Positions 34,063-46,800 of a stretch of DNA of 64,000 bases are shown one piece after another. Under the pieces are notes generated by a model. The model saw only the letters and a list, made by a program, of their open reading frames with translations. It was not told the origin of the DNA and searched no databases. The stretch is taken from the NCBI RefSeq assembly GCF_002105155.1, contig NW_019028998.1, positions 310,001 to 374,000 on the forward strand. Direction: 5' to 3'. Within the stretch, counting starts at the first letter, position 1. Every line of letters starts with the position of its first letter. A program made the translations under genes and the position numbers. The DNA comes from Lobosporangium transversale (taxonomy: Eukaryota; Mortierellomycota; Mortierellomycetes; Mortierellales; Mortierellaceae).

Positions 34063-36603
34063 TTAAAGCGTAAAATCAAAATCCTTGAACGATTGTTTAA
34101 ATGCTACACTGTCTTTCCGCTCCTCATCTGCAGACTTGACACAACTCTTCCAGCTAGCGCGCTCAGGGGTATTCAGGACTTTGGCCATTACTTTACGACC
34201 AAACTGTTGGTCGACCCGCTGCTTTTCGGGAATAGGACAGACCAACATCTTGCCATTAGGAAGCTCAACCTTAAAGAAACTTTGGTCAGCAGATAAAGGC
34301 ACATGATCTTGCCATTTAGCCACATGTTCTGGCTGCTGCTGCTGCTGTTGTTGTTCATGTTGACTATGGTTCTGCTTAGTATCCTTTGTGAAGAATTCAT
34401 GCACATCCTCACGGAATTGACGTTCGATATTGTCATCCTTGCCTTGTGGTACTGGCAAGATTTGGATATGAGCATGTTGCATTCGACCACCTAGGCTCAG
34501 CTCCCATGTAACCATCGTTGCACCTTTAGACTCGTAAAGTTGTTGAAGTCCGTCCTTATATTTTTTCAGCTCTGATTCTAGATCAGCGCGTGCACTGGGA
34601 TCGACATTTCGGAAGGAAGAATAGTGATTGATAGTAATTAATAGTACATGCCCACCACCGGGGACAAGAGTTGCTGATGATGTCAAAGTATCGGGAAGTT
34701 GACCCTTCGCCATAGTCATGTACATCTCTGTGCCTATCGAGACGATCAAATTCTTATCAACATCCGGATTGGATAGACAGAACCAACATGGCTGTGATGG
34801 TTCTTTTGCACCTCGTTTATTATTTTTTTCCGATCCCGATGCGCTGCCTGTTTCTCTTGTCCCTGCTCTTGCTCCACTCCCAGTTCCTAGATTGTTTGAT
34901 TGACGGGATGCTGCCTCCGGGCAATCACGAATGAAATGACCTGGCTTTTGACAGATCTTACAAACGTACCCGTCGGGGACTGAGCGTACTCCTGAGGAGG
35001 TCTCCTCTTTGATCCTTGGGCAGTCTTTAAGATAGTGACCTGGCTCGTTGCATTTCTTACAGACATAGCCTTCAGGCATACGGGTGCTGTCGCGGCTTTG
35101 GTCATTCGTAGGTTGCCGCTCCACAGTGCAATCTTTGATAAAGTGACCGGGAATGTTGCAACGCCTACAGACATATCCTGCTGGAGGCTCATTCCTGACC
35201 CGCTTATTATCCCAAAAGAAGCTAGCTGTTTCATTCTGTGTGAAATAAAAAATATAAAATAAAATAAAATATGTCAGCAATGCGATATATTAAAAGGAAT
35301 AAAGCACGAACAATGGTTTTTTTAGACTGCCTTACTTGGTCGAGTGGACGTTTTAGCTCTGCAGTGGTCGCTAATGGCGATCCTGTAGTCAAGTTATTAA
35401 TCGAGTTTTTCAGCACCTCTTCGCTCGCATTTGCTAGAGGTACTAAATTGAATGCATAGAACCACCTTTGCTTATTCTTGTTGCCTACATCGCCTAACGC
35501 AATAAATCGAGTCGCATGATCTGCTCCATTAGTGTTCCTGTAAGGAGACCGTTCCCAAAACTGTCCTGAGCTACTTGCAAAATGGTACCGGGGCTGCAAC
35601 GCGGCAGCCGCACGTGCAACAGGATGAGAAAATGTACTCGCACTTAGTCCTGTAGGGGCTATAGATGTTCCTGAGACACTGGATTTTTCAGCAGCGTTAA
35701 CTAAAGGTACGTTAGGTTTATCGATCCCTGCTGGCCATTCATAAGACAAAAAGATGTCGACACCTCGTTTTGATGTGTCCATAATCGAACTGGGTTTTGA
35801 AAATTGAATGAGTTGATCAAAATTAGCCTTGGTGTAGTGCCCACGAAGCAATGACTTGTCGAACTCTTCATCTTCTGTGTCGGCTTCAAATACTGCAGTA
35901 TCATAAGTCCCACTCAACGAAGCGATCTTAACAGATTGTGCTGTTGTCATGAGGCCGTGCGTCCCTGGTTTAATTGCGTTGGAATATTAAAAGACCCCAT
36001 GTATGATTAGTTGATGATTCACAGCTGTTGTTGCAAATATCTTTAGAGTAACAGAAAGTGTAAGAGCAATGACTTGTATAGATGCTCTTACCAAGGTAAA
36101 AAACGTTGTTACACACTTCGCCCTGATTTCTGCCTGCCCTACGCTCAATAATCCCGGGCACGCCATTATCTCCATGAATAAAATAGGTGGTGATTGGGAC
36201 TGCCAAGGATATCAAGATCATGGACAACAAAAAAAAAAAAAAAAAAAAAAAAGATAAGTTAAATAAGACAGTTTTGTACTTTTTTTTTGAGAGATGTCTT
36301 TATCTGTAAAAGCACTTACAGTCGAGCTTATTCTCTAGCAGTTCATCGATAGTTTCCATAGGCGTCTCTTTTGCAAAAAAATTTCCTGTGCAAAACAAGA
36401 TATCAAAGGGCCCGTGCTTTAAGTTGATTGTCCCAACCTTTGAACAAAGGTTGCGTAGATCTCCGTTTGCTGATCCAACCACAAGACTATTTAGGGCCGC
36501 ACAAGGATAAATAAGTTAGCGAATAAATAGAATGTAGATGTGTTATGATTAGCAATGCTTATAATTCGATTTAAGAGATGCTTTACACTTTCACTGAGTT
36601 CAT
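34063..36603 (-). CDS. DRN1: CWF19-like protein 1 / Drn1 (lariat debranching cofactor)
   Basis: Five exons (36603-36587, 36486-36320, 36199-36092, 35964-35336, 35235-34063) join in phase to 697 residues. The first exon is only 17 nt. The N-terminus is the debranchase-like, catalytically inactive phosphoesterase fold (KVLVVGSANGDLRNL, FDILFCTGNFF, TTYFIHGDNG). Three zinc knuckles follow (CRRCNIPGHFIKDC, CKKCNEPGHYLKDC, CKICQKPGHFIRDC), then the CwfJ part 1, a HIT-like fold (PCWFCLSNP and GGRMQHAHIQILPV), and CwfJ part 2. In yeast Drn1 binds the debranching enzyme Dbr1 and assists intron lariat turnover in the nucleus. A CAG-rich poly-Gln stretch lies between the CwfJ parts. Identity is firm; presence of three knuckles is noted under findings. 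Confidence 0.93.
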
Positions 36604-36727
36604 GGTGGGCGTGAATCTAAAATGTGGGATGAGAAATGGAGACTTCATAACATGGGTTTTCTTTTTTTAAAGTAGGTCACGTTTTTTTTTTTTTTTTTTT
36701 TTTTTTTTTTCACATACATTTATACAT

Positions 36728-36763
36728 TGAAAGCACTATCTGAATTCTGAGGGTCCTTGTTAT

Positions 36764-36802
<39 letters not shown>

Positions 36803-36816
36803 AAAGCACTATCTGA
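36728..36816. mobile_element. Short polyadenylated insert with 16-bp target-site duplication
   Basis: TGAAAGCACTATCTGA occurs at 36728-36743 and again, identical, at 36801-36816. Between them lie 21 bases (36744-36764) followed by 36 A. A direct repeat of this length abutting a pure A tail is the standard outcome of target-primed reverse transcription by a LINE-type element acting on a 5'-truncated RNA. It sits between Drn1 and Dph6. A T run of about 29 lies just upstream (36682-36710). Confidence 0.65.
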
Positions 36817-36913
36817 GTTGGTTATGAAAATAATCGTCTGTTGACGACTTGAGTAATCAAGGTTGTATAGCATTATTACTAATTTTTGAAATCTTCAAAT
36901 ACATGCTTCTTTA

Positions 36914-39900
36914 TTATTGGAGAAGACTTGGAATTGTTGGCATTCTCCCAACAGCATGAAGTGTCAACGCAATAACACCATGATTTGCAATAGCCTGAAC
37001 AGGTATCACGGTAATAGCAATGTTTCCGTTTGTTTGTGTCATGACCAGCGGGAAATACTGTGACAGTAGCTCACATACAATCTCTTCAAATTGACAGGCC
37101 TTATGTATCAGTATGTCAAGGTAATATACTGTAATTCCTACTACATCCCCCCATCCATCTGCAATACCAGGTCCGTCAACTGCTGAGGTCGGATGATCTC
37201 TCAAGACCTTGTCCATTGCCTTAATAGCCGTACCCACCATAGTTTTCATCATTTCCACAATAATCAGAGAGTCACGTTCAGTTAGCTCGCTTGTGACATT
37301 CAGCGACAGTTTAGATGTTAACAAAGATGTGTCAGAGAATTGGATAGTAGAAAGTGCCATCAATATTGGAGACAGAAACCATGATTGTACACTTGTCCGC
37401 CATCGAGAATGCGTATCATTTGTAATATTAAATGAAAATGCTCTTGGTTGCAAAGCTCTCTTCTCAAGTTGATGCATATCGTCGTCATCTGTTTCATATC
37501 CATCTTGACCTTCTTCTGTTGGCCCTGTAGCAGCTTTTGTGATCTTTTCAGCGTAGACTTTTCCATGATGTAGGACGACTTGCCATTCAACCTGGGCATC
37601 CTTGGGAAGCGTTGGTACGCATACTACGAGCAGAGGAGCTGGATTTATCTGCTAAAGATCAGTCAATGATTGTACAAGTGAATGGTTATAAATAACTGTT
37701 CATAAGCACTATATTTAGGGATATTGGGTCGCATTGACATACTTTGTTTGCAATATACTCCCAAGCTGCTGTTACTGCTACAAAATTGTCAGCATGCCTA
37801 ACATATGCTATACACAGCGCTGTCCGATTAGCAAGGTCCAATTGACGTAGGGCTGCTATTTGTGAAAGGTTTCGCAAAGACCAAGCTACTTCTTTAACTA
37901 GAGATGATGGCGCAGGAAGATCCAAAGTATTGGGAATCATCCCAATTTGTCCAGCGATGAATGCATGGTATGCTTGCTAACATTAACAAAAATCAATACT
38001 CTTGATTAGGGCACTAAATAGAGTCTCAGAATATAGGATAAACCAAACCGAGTGCAGTAAAATACCTCTGTTACTTGAGAATACGGGCCGATGTTCGCGG
38101 GTGCCCAGTAAGAAATCCCTTGTACATGCAGTGTCTGTCTCGGTTTTGGACTTGTGGCGTTCTTATGGATTGCTGTACAACTGACCTGAATGCGAACAGG
38201 GCTGGGAAGGTTTGCTCCTACACAGGCACGTGGAGGGGGATTGATATCGAAAAAGACCTTGTATACGCTATTTACAATACCAAAATCACCCATGTTTGAA
38301 ACAAACACCTGCATAAAGACCACTTCTTCCCATGACAATCCTATCCGCTCTAGCTTAGCTATCATTTCACAAGTTCTTTCTAATCAGTTCAGAGTCTAAA
38401 AAGGATAATAGCTGTTCTGAAAACCATACACTTCTTTTACTCTTGATACCTTGTACATTCTGAAGACAGACAGCTGTCTCTTCCGCAATGTTTAAATACA
38501 CTTTATCATTCGATAAAGGACTATCATACGCGGTTGTACCGCCGATTGCATATACAATTTTGTTTTGATGAACCGTAGAATCGGGTCGGCAATTGATGCC
38601 TATGGAATGAGGCACATCGCTTTTTTTAGGGCACTGGCTTGCTCGCTTCGATTCAGTAAATGTATCCTTGAGCGGCAACTTCGAAGACACAATATCTTCG
38701 ATAGGCCTCATAATAGAATCAGCACTCCACAAAGGCCTCAAATTCATATCTGCTATCCAACTAGAATTCATGTCATCTTCGTATTTGGCCTCCACATGTA
38801 ACTTTTTGAATCTCAAATAAGCGACTTGAGCAAAGTGGTCGTCCGAATGAATGGCGACCTCAGACTCATCCCTAAATAACGTAAAACATACGTATATATA
38901 TGTTAATTTACTACAGCGTTCATGTAACTGAAGATGTGAACATCACTGTCACCGTTTTTGTACGTACACAATGATTCGGCGCTTGAATAGTGGGCAATCT
39001 AAGGTAACAGTTTCGTATTCTCCACCTTCACCGCAAATATGCAAATCGTATTCCTGGTTCATTCTGCAGAGGTAAGGAAGCATATCTTTAATCGATTGAC
39101 CAAGATGTTGCCTTTTGAGCCCAATAGCTGCAATTTTGATCAAAATAGCATTGACTCCAGCCTCAACCATCTCATGCAGAAGTTCTTCTTGGTCCCTTTG
39201 CCATAGATAGGCTAGCGTCACAAGGCCTAGACGTGCACATCTTTTTTGCGAAATGAATTCAAACAAAATCATTAAAAAAAACAAGGCTCGGCATTAAAGT
39301 CATTGATCTGCGTAAAAAGGTGTAGCACCTATACGTACGTACACATTTTCAACGCGTATCCGCTGATAATTGGACAAGATGGCTCCGACACTTACAGCCT
39401 CGAGTCCAGGATGCGCGGTTTTGACTCTACTTAGCAATTCAAACAGATCCTCTGTTTCGTCTTCAGCTGTAACAATGTAGTCAGATCTTTGTTCGATTGG
39501 CGTGCCTTTGATTTCTTGGCGATAAAGAGGTAAGTCAAGACAGTCTTTATACAAATGGATTACATCGTGGCCCACAGTCTGATACATGTACGAATCAAGC
39601 TCATCTATTTCATTAAGAAAGAAAAAAAGTGTCATTAACATCGAATTAAAAAATTGATCATAAAGCAGAAACTATTGTCTCTATTCCAACCTCTTTTGTC
39701 TTGAGGCGTAGGGTAAAGGTTCCCAAGAGCAATAATTTGATGACCATTGGCAGCGCATTGCATAAGATTGTAGAAGCTATCCTTGCCGCCACTAAAATAC
39801 CATCAATTTTATCAGATAGAGAGCAGAGTCTTGAGCACGGAAACAGAAAATGTACGTCTATATCATGTTATCTTGCTTACTCAAGTGTACCATTAGTCAA

Positions 39901-39932
39901 TGAGTTTACCTGATCAATCCTAAAACTTTCAT
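36914..39932 (-). CDS. DPH6: Diphthine--ammonia ligase with C-terminal RidA-like domains
   Basis: Makes the last step of diphthamide, converting diphthine on elongation factor 2 to diphthamide with ATP and ammonium. Eight exons (39932-39910, 39791-39691, 39604-39343, 39240-38968, 38871-38450, 38358-38066, 37976-37743, 37648-36914) join in phase to 780 residues. The PP-loop motif SGGKDSFYNL is split by the first intron. Diagnostic blocks follow: VGAILSNYQRIRVENVCARL, LAYLWQRDQEELLHEM and CGEGGEYETVTLDCPLFKRR. The C-terminal half carries two YjgF/RidA-type domains (WEEVVFMQVFVSNMGDF, ISYWAPANIGPYSQVTEQAY, FIAGQIGMIP), the fusion typical of fungal and plant Dph6. The intron at 39690-39605 uses a weak GTTGGA donor. 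Very secure. Confidence 0.95.
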
Positions 39933-40882
39933 TGCTGATGAACGTATGATTCACTCATACAACGCCCGAAGAAAGTGTTAGTTACAATCTTATGTGGCTT
40001 ACAATTATTTGCCACCAATCTTCCACATTCGTCAAAATAACACCTACAAATCCTGAAGACTCATTCACAGGAAGTGTCTGAATCCTTTTAAATGTGATAG
40101 ACTATTTGTACCTGACGGCTGTCTACACTTTGTGCTTCATATGAAATAGAGTATTGTGACGAACTGAATACAGCTTTATTAAAAGTAGCATATGGACAAT
40201 GTTTATAACATTTGCATAGTCCACATTCCCTTCAGCGGTGATGAAATGCTATAGCATCCTTCATACTATTCACTACTCACAGTAGTCGTTTTTTAACGTA
40301 GGCTACATGTTTGTACTTTAATTACTATCCATTTTACAATTCCAAAACTTGGATTTGGCTATCAAATATCTTGTCTAGAACGAGAAGGGAGTCCCGGTTC
40401 TAGGCTTGAATATCAAGGGAGCAGGCGATATCACGCGTATGCAAGCAATAATCAGTACCGAAAGACAGGTGCAAGAGCAGTTCAATACCATCACATTATC
40501 ACTCTCACGTTTCCACTTTGAAAGCGTAATTGATTCGCGTTGCTATGTATTTATATATGAGTTCAGCATACGCATGGTCACATCTCTTACAATCCAAGTA
40601 TTAGGGAGGACCTTGCATTTCTCGAGCATTGGAGAGTTGATATTATTATTTAAGGAGGTAGACTAGTTCTAAACGTTCCTTCAATGATGTGAAAGCTATG
40701 ACATCCTTGCTTAAACAGGGAGCACCACCTCGTTGCTATATTCGCGGTTTCAATGCAGAGTGTGAACCAAATATTAAACAATAGCATAAATATTCATGAA
40801 TTCCGAGCAAAAGAAACCAACGCCCAGAACGATGACACTAAAGTGTTGATAATTGATTCCACTGTTCATTATACTTCATCTA
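39933..40882. other. Spacer between DPH6 and ABC transporter
   Basis: About 950 bases, AT-rich, holding the Dph6 promoter and the 3' end of the ABC gene. Two plus-strand frames of 64-86 codons show no family features. Nothing else seen. Confidence 0.4.
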
Positions 40883-43800
40883 CTATTGGTGATGTTGTTG
40901 CAGCTTCTTTGCGAGAGATACAAGCGATGAAAAGTTCGGTCCATTAGGGTTGCTAATAACGTTGAAAAAGCATGGACAATCCCCAAAGCTTGTTAAATTA
41001 TATGCTGACAAAGTAGAAAAGAAAAAAAAAAGTTCGTAGAAACGTAGTTGCATCTTACCAGATGGCTCTAAATGCACCGTTGGGCTTGTTAAGCAATACT
41101 AAAGGAGAATCTATTTTGAAAAATTGCGCAATATAACGCGGGTATAAATTAATTCTTTTCTTGACAATACAGCCGCCTTCATTGGCACAAGTAGATAAAT
41201 CCTGCGGCTTTCGCTTACCAAACTCTGCAACTCTGCCATGTTCCAACATTAGAATCCTGTTGTGCCGAGCCACAATCTGGTCCAACCGGTGTCCAATTGA
41301 AAGGATTGTTGCATGTTTGAGTTCCTGAAAGATGATCTGATCCAACCTCTGTGCCGTCAAGTCCGTAACTTTAGACGCTGCATTGTCTAGAATCACCACA
41401 TTGGGTCGTCGGACCAGGATACGTGCAAGGCTGAGTAGCTGCCGTTCATTAGTGTCTAGCTCTACTCTGGAATCATCCTCCTCATCCTCTGAGTCATTTC
41501 CATAGACTTGGGATGTTCCTTCAGGCCCCTCGTCTAGGAGGCGTTGATTTACCTCAGAGATATCACCTCCTGTCATAGCAGCCTGTATGGTGGAACCTGA
41601 TGTCATTCCAACAGTGGCTGGTGCGGAAGCTATATCTCTAACGTTCTGTTTCTTTCCCTTGCCTTTGTTTTTGCCTCTATCGTATCCAGGTTTAATCTGA
41701 TTCTTTTTGAAAAGCTGTCTTTTGTATTTTGCAATCCTAGACGAGGATTTCGAGGTGTTCACTGTAGTCAACTCAGTAGATCCAAAAACAACGGAGGATA
41801 TATTTGCTGATGCTGGCGTGACGAGTTCTGTGTCCAATTTGAGTCGATCGCTTAGGAAGCATGTCTTGAGAATATCGTTCAATTCTGCATCCTCATGCTC
41901 ACCATATGGATCCAGATTAAAACGTACGGTGCCAGCAAATACAGTTCCGCGTTGAGACAAATATGCAATACGGGATCTCAAGTCGGCGAGACCCATTTGT
42001 GTAATGTCCAAGCCATCTACCTTGATCATACCCAAATCCGGGTACGGCTCTTGAAATGCCTTGGCCTTGCTCCGAGTGAAAATTTTCAAGGGCGACCTTT
42101 TTGCAGCTGACGAAGTTGACAGATTAACTACATTTGTTGTATTTGCTGAACTTGCGGCAGTAATTTTGGTAGTAATAGCGGGAAGATTTGCCATCTTAAC
42201 AGCATGCGCAGCGCGAACGCGATCCTCTTCAGCTGTGTCCCAGATGCGGAACAGACTCTGAACAAAAGTGCTCTTGCCGCTCTTTGACAGACCGCAAACC
42301 GCAATCTTCTCGCCTGGTTGAATTATGCAAGTGACTGGTCCGAATCCGTTTCGAGTTCTTGCAACAGCTTGAAGGGAAGATCCCACATTGTCAACATCCT
42401 TCAGCGCCGCTCCTATTGCTGCCTCTGACGACGGTCCGACTGTTGTTAGCGCAGATGGTGGAAGCGGCGGTAATGGCGCATCGTATCTATCGGCCATATC
42501 GTCGTGCGATTCTATTGGATTTAGCGCCTCAAGTTGGTCTAATGGAGCCCCTGTATCGGGTACAGCTGAAGATTTACTACGTATAATTGGAGCCGTAATG
42601 GATCCTGTATTGGGATCCGTAGACAAAAATGTCGCAGATGGTGTAAATGGAATTAAGGTAGTGATTGAATTCTCAGAGACTAGGGGGTATGTGTGTTGAT
42701 TTTCTACAACCGTGTTGTTGGTAGCTACACTAGTCATACTGGCGGCACTAATGTGACTAGTATTAGAGGCGACAGTATTAACATCAGAGACGCCGGTGTT
42801 GGTGCGAACATTGCCTCTATCTCTTTGTGTAGATAATGGGAGGTCATTTGGTGTAGAGGTAGATATCTGGGGTTGGTTAATATGTTGGTGTTGGTGTGGA
42901 TGTTGTGGCTGGTTGCTAGGGTACTGGATCTGATCCAGGTGCTGATTTGGATACTGGCTCTGGCTCGAATAAGGAGATGGACTTTGATATGGCCTTTGGC
43001 TCGCATTATGTGTTTGGCCCGGGTATTGATTTATATATTGATTTGCATGCGATGACTGACTTTGGGCTGAGTGAGGCTCACCATTGAAGGCTCGCGATCG
43101 AACCTCAACAGCTTCACTTTGATTTACCGATGCTGATGTTGATGTTTCTGCAATTACTGCTGCTGCTGGGATGGAAGAAGGCACTACGGACATCTTGCCG
43201 ATGGCTTCGACGGTTGAAGCAAGCTTTGCAGCCTTGGAACGATTACAAGAGTAATTGATATATTCGATTGCTCCGCTATGTGGCCAATTGGCTGGAGGCC
43301 TTTTGCCAACTATTACACTAGGCGGCTCTTTGTTATCCTTGTTCTCCAGCTCATAGATGTAGCGCCTGGTTCTCTCAAGTGCCCACTGAAGCCGATTCCT
43401 GATTCTTCCATAACCAAGTAATGAATCCAGTACTTTATCATTAAAATGCAACGACAGATACAATGAGAATCCAACTAGCACAGGACTCAAGTCTTCGATC
43501 CTCTGCAAGACCATAATGGCGCATGAGAATGGGATGAATGCGCTCAACAAATCAATCTTCCAATGCAACCAGCGATCTGCGCAAGCTCCAAAGTACGATG
43601 TTTTCAAATAAACCTCAGATTGAGCAATCCCAGCCTTGATTGCACGCCGTTCAAGCCCATAGCCACGGATAGTGGCCAATCCTCTGAAGGTATGCTTGAA
43701 TTGATCTTTATTCATGCGGTCTGCTCGAATTGACATCCTGTGCATTTCCTTCGACAGACCAAGACCTAAGAGTGCAACTGAGCCCAGCATAAACAAGATA

Positions 43801-46800
43801 ATGGTAGCAGGGACAATGATGAATGGTTGGATCCAGATAAGAACCGTAAGGATTAAAATAACCGCCAAAGAATCAGCTGAAAATTGCCAAAATTCTTTGG
43901 CCAATTTTACATCTAATCCGCTTAGATCTCGTTGAAAGCATTCTCTGAGGCCGTTAATAGTCCCTTTTGAGAACAGACCACCTGCATCTCCGGGCGAAGA
44001 CAAGGCTGCTTTCTCCATATTGGCCTCGAAAACGATTAGACGTGCAGCGGCAATACTCTGCAAAAGTCGAGAATAAATTCTATCCAGACCAGTGTTGGCT
44101 CCTGATCGTAACAAAAACGCGTTTGCAATAACAAATAGTGCGCGAACGATCGCCATAACCGCAAAGATCACAATGTAGTCGCAATGTGAGATATTCACCT
44201 TGGAAGGCGAATTTCCGCCTTCTGGAGACGCAATGGAGTATTGACTGTGATCAATTGTGGTTTTTAACAGTACTCCACCATCCCATGCTTCGTTTTCAGC
44301 CCACACTCCTAGCCATCCGATCCTGACAACAAAGAGCGCTTGGCTCAGAAATAAAGCCATAAAAGCACTCAACAAGAAAATAATCGAACCCAGCGAAAAG
44401 ATATATGTGGTAAAAGTAGCCCAGCCGACTTTAAATCCGGCAGCAGTCTCTCGACTCAGTGTAGAATCGAGATCGTCAACATCACTCAAACTACTCATTT
44501 TGTTAAGTGGTAAATTCGTGTTTTTTGAAGACCGCAGATCTTGTGTTAGCGTGCTGAAGGGTCCCGCGTCCGACAATGGTCGCTGCGTTGAAGGAAGTTG
44601 CCCCATATTGGCAGGGACGCTAGCCCCTGGAACAATCGTTGTAGGGATCGATGATGAACCTGGTGCCTGCCTAATCCACCCTTGATTAAGAACTTCTTTG
44701 ACGGTTCCATGGCCCAAGACTATGCCCTGGTCTAGCCCAACGACGTAATCGACGTCATTCAAGTATGTTTTGATGTGGAACTGGTTTGTGACCATTATAC
44801 GAGTTTTGTTTTCCATGAGAGGCCCCAATCTAAGCCATAAGGTCAAAGTCACATTAGGATGACAACTTCTTTTTTGTGTGATTATAAAAATAAAGAAACA
44901 GTAATTCAGGATACTTACAAGCAGTTTTTCCAAATAAAATGGCGACTCTTGACATCCACAAAACTCAAACAATCATCCATGAGAACATGAGATACATCTG
45001 AATAAACCGCACGCGCCAAGGAGATACGTTGCTTTAACGACATAGACCAGATCACGTTCTAAGAGAAGGAGAATAAAATCGAGAGAGCAGCCATGTTCAG
45101 TTGCCAAACTATGAAAATGGAATCGCAGCACATTATAGCCAGGGATATTTTTTTTACCTTATCGCCGATGATGGTCATGTCCCCATTAGGAAGACCCCTC
45201 AGCTCATCTTCAAGCACGCAAGCATTGAGAACCCGCGTATAATGCTCCTCATCCATCGGCTTCCCGAAGAGGATAGTGTCCCTAATAGTACTACGACCAG
45301 TACAGCTTCCAGTGATGCTTCCACCCCCACCAATCTCGAGCCAAGGATCCTGCGCGACATATGCAACATCGCTACCGTACCCCTGCTTTCCATGATAGTA
45401 ATCTTTCCGTGGCAAGTAAATCTTGCCGGAAACGCGTGTCATTTCTCCAATCAAAGCCAGCAAAAGCGCTGACTTGCCGGACTTCCTCGTCCCAGTGACC
45501 ATTGATACCTGTCCAGGTGGAAATGAGATTGTAAGATCTTTGAGCACAAAATCACGTGCAGAAGCATCCGCAGTGCTCAAAATATTGGCATACTTTTGAT
45601 AAAGGTTCGATTGATGGTATGGTGCTGGCGGTTGAGGAAGGGTGTATCCGAATAGGGATAGAGTGCGAATGATCCAATTAGTGTTTGCACGGTTAGTCTT
45701 CCTCTGAGAATCTCCACGGGCCTGTCTATTGCTTTCGTCATTTCCTTCATCTTCAGGTTCCTCGACAAAGAGAGGCTCATTATTGTGTCTAGCTGATTTA
45801 GCTACAGGCCAGACAAACGATGCATTCACAAATCCAATGATGGGAATATTAGCCCTTCGGGCCATCTCCCTGTCTCTGATAATGGCGGTGTCGCGATCAT
45901 TCTCTTCGTCACTCAAAAAGTCATTCACTCGGACCACTGAGTCCAGCATCTCCTTAATAATGATAATTGCAGAGGGCAATGACTATTTCATGAGAGCAAA
46001 TATGACAAATCTTTAAATTTATGTCTGGAGTATCGAGCTTCAAATGCCATGTCCAAATACTTACATTGATTGCCTGTGTTTGAATATCAACCAAAATTAG
46101 AATTGAAAACAAGATGGCTGGCGTCAGGAGTTGTTTAAACCAAAGTGAAAATACGGTCAAAATAACAGTTATGACGAATGCGTGGACAAGATCTCCGCCC
46201 AGAGGTACAGAGATCAGAGCCAGAACTGGTTGAGCTGTCTTCGACTTTAGCTTTCGCTCCTCTTCGCGGGCTTTTTGGATTTTGGAAAGTAAGATCTTCT
46301 CCCATGACAAAAACTTGATTGCTCTCAAATTTGCCAGAAACTAGATGAAAAACGATATCGCACATCAGTAAACAAGCTGCAAAATCCCTCAGTTCTGCAA
46401 AAAAGAAAAAAAAGAAAAAAAAAAAAAAAAAAAAAAAAAAAAGCCGCTGCCTTCGGATCCAAGCATTACTTACATCAGACACAAGGGCATTGCTTCGTTC
46501 CATTTTCGGAGGTACCGCGTCGAATCGTCCGGAGAAGAGGAAGCTTGCAATGGCCGAAATGGGGTACCACGCGACAACAGCCATCCCTCCAGCCCAGGCA
46601 GAGTGACCAATATAACCATATAGCTGTATAGTTGCCAAAACAAACATCGTTGGATAAATCATCACATAGAAGACTTGTTTCCAGCCATTTCCGATGTGTT
46701 TGACATCTACAGCAAGAAGATCTAACATAGAAAATTCGCTATTAGCTCCCTGATACTGGAATCGCCATTAACTGAGCTGGTTTGTCTACTTCATAATCGT

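Noticed and set aside
40406-40947. Two plus-strand frames between DPH6 and the ABC gene
   Set aside because: Low-information sequence; the right part overlaps the last ABC exon on the other strand.
44919-45158. Idea that the missing LSGGQ of ABC NBD1 is an error of exon choice
   Set aside because: The exon 9/10 join gives an alignment of equal length to canonical ABCC proteins with KQRISLARAVYSD directly after, so the altered residues are in place.
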